This document shows positions 60,480 to 64,000 of a stretch of DNA of 64,000 nucleotides, piece after piece. The notes under the pieces are model-generated. The model ran no database searches. It worked only from the letters and a program-made list of their open reading frames with translations, and was not told the DNA's origin. The stretch comes from DATBQN01 sp963755825 (GTDB lineage: Bacteria > Acidobacteriota > Thermoanaerobaculia > Multivoradales > UBA5704), in the NCBI GenBank assembly GCA_963755825.1, contig CAVWLA010000003.1, positions 1,922,001-1,986,000 of the forward strand, read 5' to 3'. Position 1 is the first letter of the stretch. Each line of letters starts with the position of its first letter. The position numbers and the translations under genes were made by a program.

Positions 60480-61418
60480 GTGATCGACGAAAACGAGGAA
60501 GAACGGCTCGCCCTTCGCCTGCGGGCGGATCAGGCGGAGCTCGCCGAGCGGATCGCTCGCCGGCTGCCGCAGGACGGCAAGAGCGAGGTCCAGCCCGGTC
60601 TCCATCTCAACCGGATGGCGTCGACGGGCACGGCGGTCTATGCCCTCATGGAGCCCTGTCTCTGCCTCGTCGCCCAGGGGAGCAAGGAGATCCTCGTCGG
60701 CGACGAGTGCTTCCGCTACGACCCGGCCCGCTATCTGATCGCCACCATGCAGCTGCCGGCGGTCGGCCGCGTCGTCGACGCCTCTCCGGAGCGCCCCTAC
60801 TTGAGCCTGCGGCTCGTCCTCGACCCGGCGATCGTCGCCTCCGTCATGGTGGAGTCAGACCCGGGCGCCGCGCGCGGCGACGGCGGCGGCGTCCGCGCCG
60901 TCGACGTCAGCCCGCTCGACGCTCCACTCCTCGACGCGACGCTCCGCCTCGTGCGGCTGGCCGAGAGGCCGGAGGACTACCGCGCGCTGGCGCCGCTCAT
61001 CGTGCGGGAGATCATCTACCGGCTGCTCAAGGGCGAGCAGGGCTCGCGCCTGCGCCACCTCACCCACTTCGGCGGCCAGGGCCATCGCATGGCCCGCGCC
61101 GTCGAGGTGCTGCGCCGGCGATTCGACGAGCCGCTGCGCATCGAGGATCTCGCCGGGCAGCTGAACATGAGCGTCTCGGGGTTCCATGCCCACTTCAAGG
61201 CCGCGACGACGATGACGCCGCTGCAGTTTCAGAAGGAGCTGCGGCTGCAGGAAGCCCGGCGGCTGATGCTCGACGAGGACAAGGGCGCCGCCGAAGCCGG
61301 CTTCCAGGTCGGCTACGACGACGCCTCGCACTTCAGCCGCGACTACCGGCGGCACTTCGGCGAGCCGCCGCTCCGCGACGTCCAGCGGCTGCGAGAGTCC
61401 CCGGCAGCCGCCCCCTGA
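60480..61418 (+). CDS. AraC-family transcriptional regulator (AraC_N type)
   Basis: 312 aa. N-terminal ligand-binding domain of the AraC_N type (YALMEPCLCLVAQGSKEILVGDECFRYDPARYLI), C-terminal double HTH (PLRIEDLAGQLNMSVSGFHAHFKAATTMTPLQFQKELRLQEARRLML and VGYDDASHFSRDYRRHFG). AraC_N regulators often sit divergently beside an oxidoreductase. GTG start with GAGGTGGA upstream. The frame is open a further 29 codons upstream (TTG at 60393), but that region holds the operator boxes. Confidence 0.88.
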   Translation: MIDENEEERLALRLRADQAELAERIARRLPQDGKSEVQPGLHLNRMASTGTAVYALMEPCLCLVAQGSKEILVGDECFRYDPARYLIATMQLPAVGRVVDASPERPYLSLRLVLDPAIVASVMVESDPGAARGDGGGVRAVDVSPLDAPLLDATLRLVRLAERPEDYRALAPLIVREIIYRLLKGEQGSRLRHLTHFGGQGHRMARAVEVLRRRFDEPLRIEDLAGQLNMSVSGFHAHFKAATTMTPLQFQKELRLQEARRLMLDEDKGAAEAGFQVGYDDASHFSRDYRRHFGEPPLRDVQRLRESPAAAP

Positions 61419-61443
61419 GAATCGTCACCAGGCCTCCCCATCA

Positions 61444-62733
61444 CTAGATCACCCGCGCCACCGCCGGGATGCGGCGGAGCGCCGCGGTCGCGGCCCAGGA
61501 GAGGGCGATCGTGCCGAGGGTGACGAGCACCCCCTTGGCGAGGCCGGAGAGCGGCGCTCCGAGGAGCGCGAGCTGCAGCCAGGCGGCGAAGGCGTAGTGG
61601 ATGAGATACATCCCATAGGCGTTGGCGCGCAGGCTGTCGAGCGGGAGCGTGCGCCGGTTGGCGAAGCGCTCGGAGAGCGCCAGGCAGGCGAAGGACGAGG
61701 CGGCGGCGGAGAGGGCGAAGGCACATCCCCAGAGGACGCCCCAGGCGCGCGGCGAGGCGTGCGGGGCGAGGGAGAGGACGGTCGCGACGATGAGGACGAC
61801 GAAGGCGGCGAGCGCCGCGAGCGGCCAGCCCAGCCAGCGGCGCGCCAGTGCGCCGGCGGTGAAGAGGCCGCGGTCGAGGCCGGCGGCGCCGGCGGCGAGG
61901 CCGGCCAGGAAGTAGACGGCGTAGAAGAGGATGCGGCTGGTCTGCACGAAGAAGGGGCCGAAGCTCGCCCACTGGATGGGGCCGAAGGTGAGGAGGAGCG
62001 GCAGGTAGGCGGCGGCGGAGAGGGCGGCGAGGGCGCCGAAGAAGGCGAGCGGCCGCCGGCCCGCCGCCGCGCGGCCGAGCGCCGCGATCCAGCCCGGACG
62101 GGCGGCGAAGGCGAGCGCCGCCAGGCCGTCGAAGGCGAGGAGCACCCAGAGGAACCAGGCCGGGCCGGCCGGCCAGCTGCGGAGGGCGAGCCACTGCCGC
62201 GCGAAGCCGGCGACGCCCCCGTGGGCCCCCGTCCCGAGGTAGGCCGGGTAGTAGGCGAGCGGAGCCACCAGCGCCGCCACGGCGAGGAAGGGGATGCCGA
62301 GGCGCCGGGCGCGGCCGCGGAAGAACCCGGCGCTCCCCCGGCTCTCCAGACCGCGCCAGACGAAGAGCCCGGAGAGCAGGAACATGAGGGCCATGAAGAA
62401 GGTGTCGTTCCACCCCACGAAGAGGCGGAAGCCGGACCACCGCGCCGGGTCGACGACCGGGAACGCCTGCCACCAGCGCGGCTGGGCGACGAGCGAGGCG
62501 GCGGCGGGCGGCGCGTCGGGGTGGTAGGCGAGGACGGCGTGGTGGGCGAGGACGAGGAGAGTGACGAAGGCCCGCAGGTTGCCGACGGCCGCGACGTCGC
62601 GAAGGTCGCGGGCGCCGGGCGCCTCCTGCGGCGCGGAGTGGAGAGCCGGCTCCTGGGTCTTCGGCGCTGACTCGGAGAGATCCGGCTCGGGGACGACGGC
62701 GGCGGCGGTGCTGCCAAAGGCGCGAGGGCTCAT
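61444..62733 (-). CDS. acyltransferase 3-family membrane protein
   Basis: 429 aa. About 50 polar residues, then ten hydrophobic helices: NLRAFVTLLVLAHHAVLAYHP (with the conserved early His), MALMFLLSGLFVWRGLESRG, FRGRARRLGIPFL, and a late ANAYGMYLIHYAFAAWLQLAL. This is the acyltransferase 3 / OpgC-like pattern; such proteins acylate surface sugars or lipids. Ribosome site AAGGAGA. The LytTR regulator gene is upstream on the same strand; 143 nt separate them and contain an 8-bp hairpin at 62776-62806. Confidence 0.85.
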   Translation of the reverse strand: MSPRAFGSTAAAVVPEPDLSESAPKTQEPALHSAPQEAPGARDLRDVAAVGNLRAFVTLLVLAHHAVLAYHPDAPPAAASLVAQPRWWQAFPVVDPARWSGFRLFVGWNDTFFMALMFLLSGLFVWRGLESRGSAGFFRGRARRLGIPFLAVAALVAPLAYYPAYLGTGAHGGVAGFARQWLALRSWPAGPAWFLWVLLAFDGLAALAFAARPGWIAALGRAAAGRRPLAFFGALAALSAAAYLPLLLTFGPIQWASFGPFFVQTSRILFYAVYFLAGLAAGAAGLDRGLFTAGALARRWLGWPLAALAAFVVLIVATVLSLAPHASPRAWGVLWGCAFALSAAASSFACLALSERFANRRTLPLDSLRANAYGMYLIHYAFAAWLQLALLGAPLSGLAKGVLVTLGTIALSWAATAALRRIPAVARVI

Positions 62734-62876
62734 GGGAGGTCTCCTTGATCTCTGACCTGGTGCTTCTGAGGAGAGCCTCTCCCGCTCCGCCGAGGGGAGG
62801 GAGAGGAAGTTGACCAAGCGGCCGCGCCGGTGGACGAACCGGCCCGGGTGTTCGATCGACAGCGGGCCGACAGCGG

Positions 62877-63644
62877 TTAGAAGGGATTGGCGGCGAGCGC
62901 GGCGAGCCGCTCGCGATAGGTGCGGCCGGAGCGCAGGCGGGCGCCGCCCTCGAGGGTGATCGCGTACTCGCCGTGGGCGAGCGGCGCCAGCTCGCGGATG
63001 CGCGAGACGTTGACGATCGCCGAGCGATGGACGCGCAGGAAGACCTCGGGGTCGAGCGACCGCTCGATCGTCGCCAGAGGCGCCTGCAGGAGGTGGCCCG
63101 AGCGCCCGGCGTGGAGCTTGACGTAGTTCTCCGCCGCCTCGATCCAGTCGACGTCCGCGACGTCGACGAAGAGCGTCTTGCCCTCGGCGCGGACGGCCAG
63201 GCGCTTGAGGTACTGGCGCGGCTGGGCGATGGTCTCGAGGAGGTAGAGGATCTGCTTGCTCGCCTCCTCCGCCGGCCGCTCGCGGAGGCGCTCCTTCGCC
63301 CGCGCCAGCGCCAGGGCGAAGCGCTCGCCGGTCACCGGTTTCAACAGGTAGTCGAGGGCGCTGATCTCGAAGGCTTGCAGGGCGTAGCGGTCGTGGGCGG
63401 TGACGAAGACGACCGCCGGCATGCGCTCGGGGCCCACCGCCCGCACGACGCCGAAGCCGTCCATCTCCGGCATCTGCACGTCGAGGAAGACGAGGTCGGG
63501 CCGGCCGTCGCGGATGGCGGCGACCGCGGCGGCGCCGTCCTTCGCCTCGTGGATCGAGCCGATCTCGGGGTCGGCCTCGAGGAGGATGCGGAGCCCCTCG
63601 CGGGCGAGCGGCTCGTCGTCGACGAGGAGGACGGTCAGGAGCAC
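62877..63644 (-). CDS. LytTR-family response regulator
   Basis: 255 aa. Receiver domain with acidic pocket LLVDDEPLAREG, phospho-acceptor Asp55 in LVFLDVQMPEMDG and Lys in LLKPV; LytTR DNA-binding domain from about residue 150 (FVDVADVDWIEAAENYVKLHAG, FLRVHRSAIVNVSRI). Two-component output regulator of the LytR/AlgR kind. GTG start; its first ten bases overlap the kinase gene end, so the two are coupled. Confidence 0.92.
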   Translation of the reverse strand: MLLTVLLVDDEPLAREGLRILLEADPEIGSIHEAKDGAAAVAAIRDGRPDLVFLDVQMPEMDGFGVVRAVGPERMPAVVFVTAHDRYALQAFEISALDYLLKPVTGERFALALARAKERLRERPAEEASKQILYLLETIAQPRQYLKRLAVRAEGKTLFVDVADVDWIEAAENYVKLHAGRSGHLLQAPLATIERSLDPEVFLRVHRSAIVNVSRIRELAPLAHGEYAITLEGGARLRSGRTYRERLAALAANPF

Positions 63645-64000
63645 AGCTCGATCGCCTCCGTCGCCGCGATCTCCGGCGCCAGGCGGAAGGGGACGGCGAT
63701 CCGCGCCACCGCGCCGCCCTGCGGGCCGCTCTCGAGCGAGAGGCTCGCCGCGTCGCCGTAGAGCTGCCGCAGGCGCGCCCGCGTGTTGGCGAGGCCGATG
63801 CCGCCGGCACCGTCGCTGCCGTCGCTGGCCGCGGGGCCGGGGCCGTCGTCGCTCACCTCGATCTCCAGCCGGCCGCCGGCGCGCCCGGCGCGGATCTCGA
63901 TCCGCCCCGCCGCCGCCCGCCGCCCGATGCCGTGGCGGACGGCGTTCTCGACGATCGGCTGCAGGCCGAGATGGGGGAAGGCGGCGTCGAGCACCGCCGG
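63635..64000 (-). CDS. LytS-type sensor histidine kinase (5' part outside window)
   Basis: C-terminal 121 codons. N-box HLGLQPIVENAVRHG, glycine boxes DDGPGP and GGIGLANTRARLRQLYG, and a tail GGAVARIAVPF: the HATPase of LytS/YehU/AlgZ kinases, which is followed by its LytTR regulator in the usual order. The sensor part lies beyond the right edge. Confidence 0.85.
   Translation of the reverse strand, partial: PAVLDAAFPHLGLQPIVENAVRHGIGRRAAAGRIEIRAGRAGGRLEIEVSDDGPGPAASDGSDGAGGIGLANTRARLRQLYGDAASLSLESGPQGGAVARIAVPFRLAPEIAATEAIELCS

Overview
The window is GC-rich bacterial chromosome (roughly 70% G+C by eye) with tight gene packing. The gene content is type IV pili, large secreted TolB/amidohydrolase and S9 peptidases, GerMN, DUF1573 and a complete F-type ATP synthase operon whose c and b subunits carry signal-peptide-like leaders. 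Together these suggest a Gram-negative, probably Acidobacteriota-type organism (Thermoanaerobaculia-like). That placement is inference; no rRNA gene is present to prove it.

Layout. (1) 1-8.4 kb, minus strand: a minor-pilin operon fimT-pilV-pilW-pilX-pilY1 (pilY1 runs off the left edge), preceded by a PilS/NtrB-type sensor kinase and the prepilin peptidase pilD. (2) 8.4-16.9 kb: a YfhO-like membrane protein and a methyltransferase, then three GspG-like pilin genes alternating with two M20 peptidases. Each pilin gene has its own sigma-54 (-24/-12) promoter and a hairpin terminator, and two of them are a recent tandem duplication. (3) 16.9-22.3 kb, plus strand: GT-C-like membrane protein, DegT aminotransferase, DUF362 protein and an LPG-synthase-type flippase-like protein. 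(4) 22.3-24.6 kb: a small, less GC-rich cluster resembling an SdpA/SdpB export pair followed by a secreted peptide with two tandem six-cysteine repeats. This is the best candidate here for an undescribed system. (5) 24.7-35.3 kb: GT-C/TPR protein, giant TolB-amidohydrolase, PilT-family ATPase, an S9 peptidase fused to an FGE-sulfatase-like domain, and a VOC protein. (6) 35.5-46.8 kb: envelope cluster amidase-gerMN-murI-rph, DUF1573, mpl, glutamate formimidoyltransferase, TPR membrane protein, RDD protein. (7) 47.2-55.3 kb: ATP synthase operon (atpZ-I-B-E-F-H-A-G-D-C in transcription order) with a recognisable promoter. (8) 55.6-64 kb: FAD/NAD reductase, FHA-GAF-adenylate cyclase, tRNA-Glu(CTC), an AraC regulator divergent from an aldo/keto reductase-cupin pair with three shared operator-like boxes, an acyltransferase, and a LytTR response regulator with its kinase cut by the right edge.

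How it fits together. PilD processes the pilins encoded on either side of it. The pilins are expected to be driven by sigma-54 and an enhancer-binding activator, whose gene is not in the window although a PilS/NtrB-like kinase is. PilT-type ATPase would power retraction. At least nine genes show a TANNNT box 6-10 nt before the start codon and no Shine-Dalgarno sequence, which suggests leaderless mRNAs are common. Four long inverted-repeat elements sit in intergenic gaps. I saw no CRISPR array, transposase or rRNA gene.
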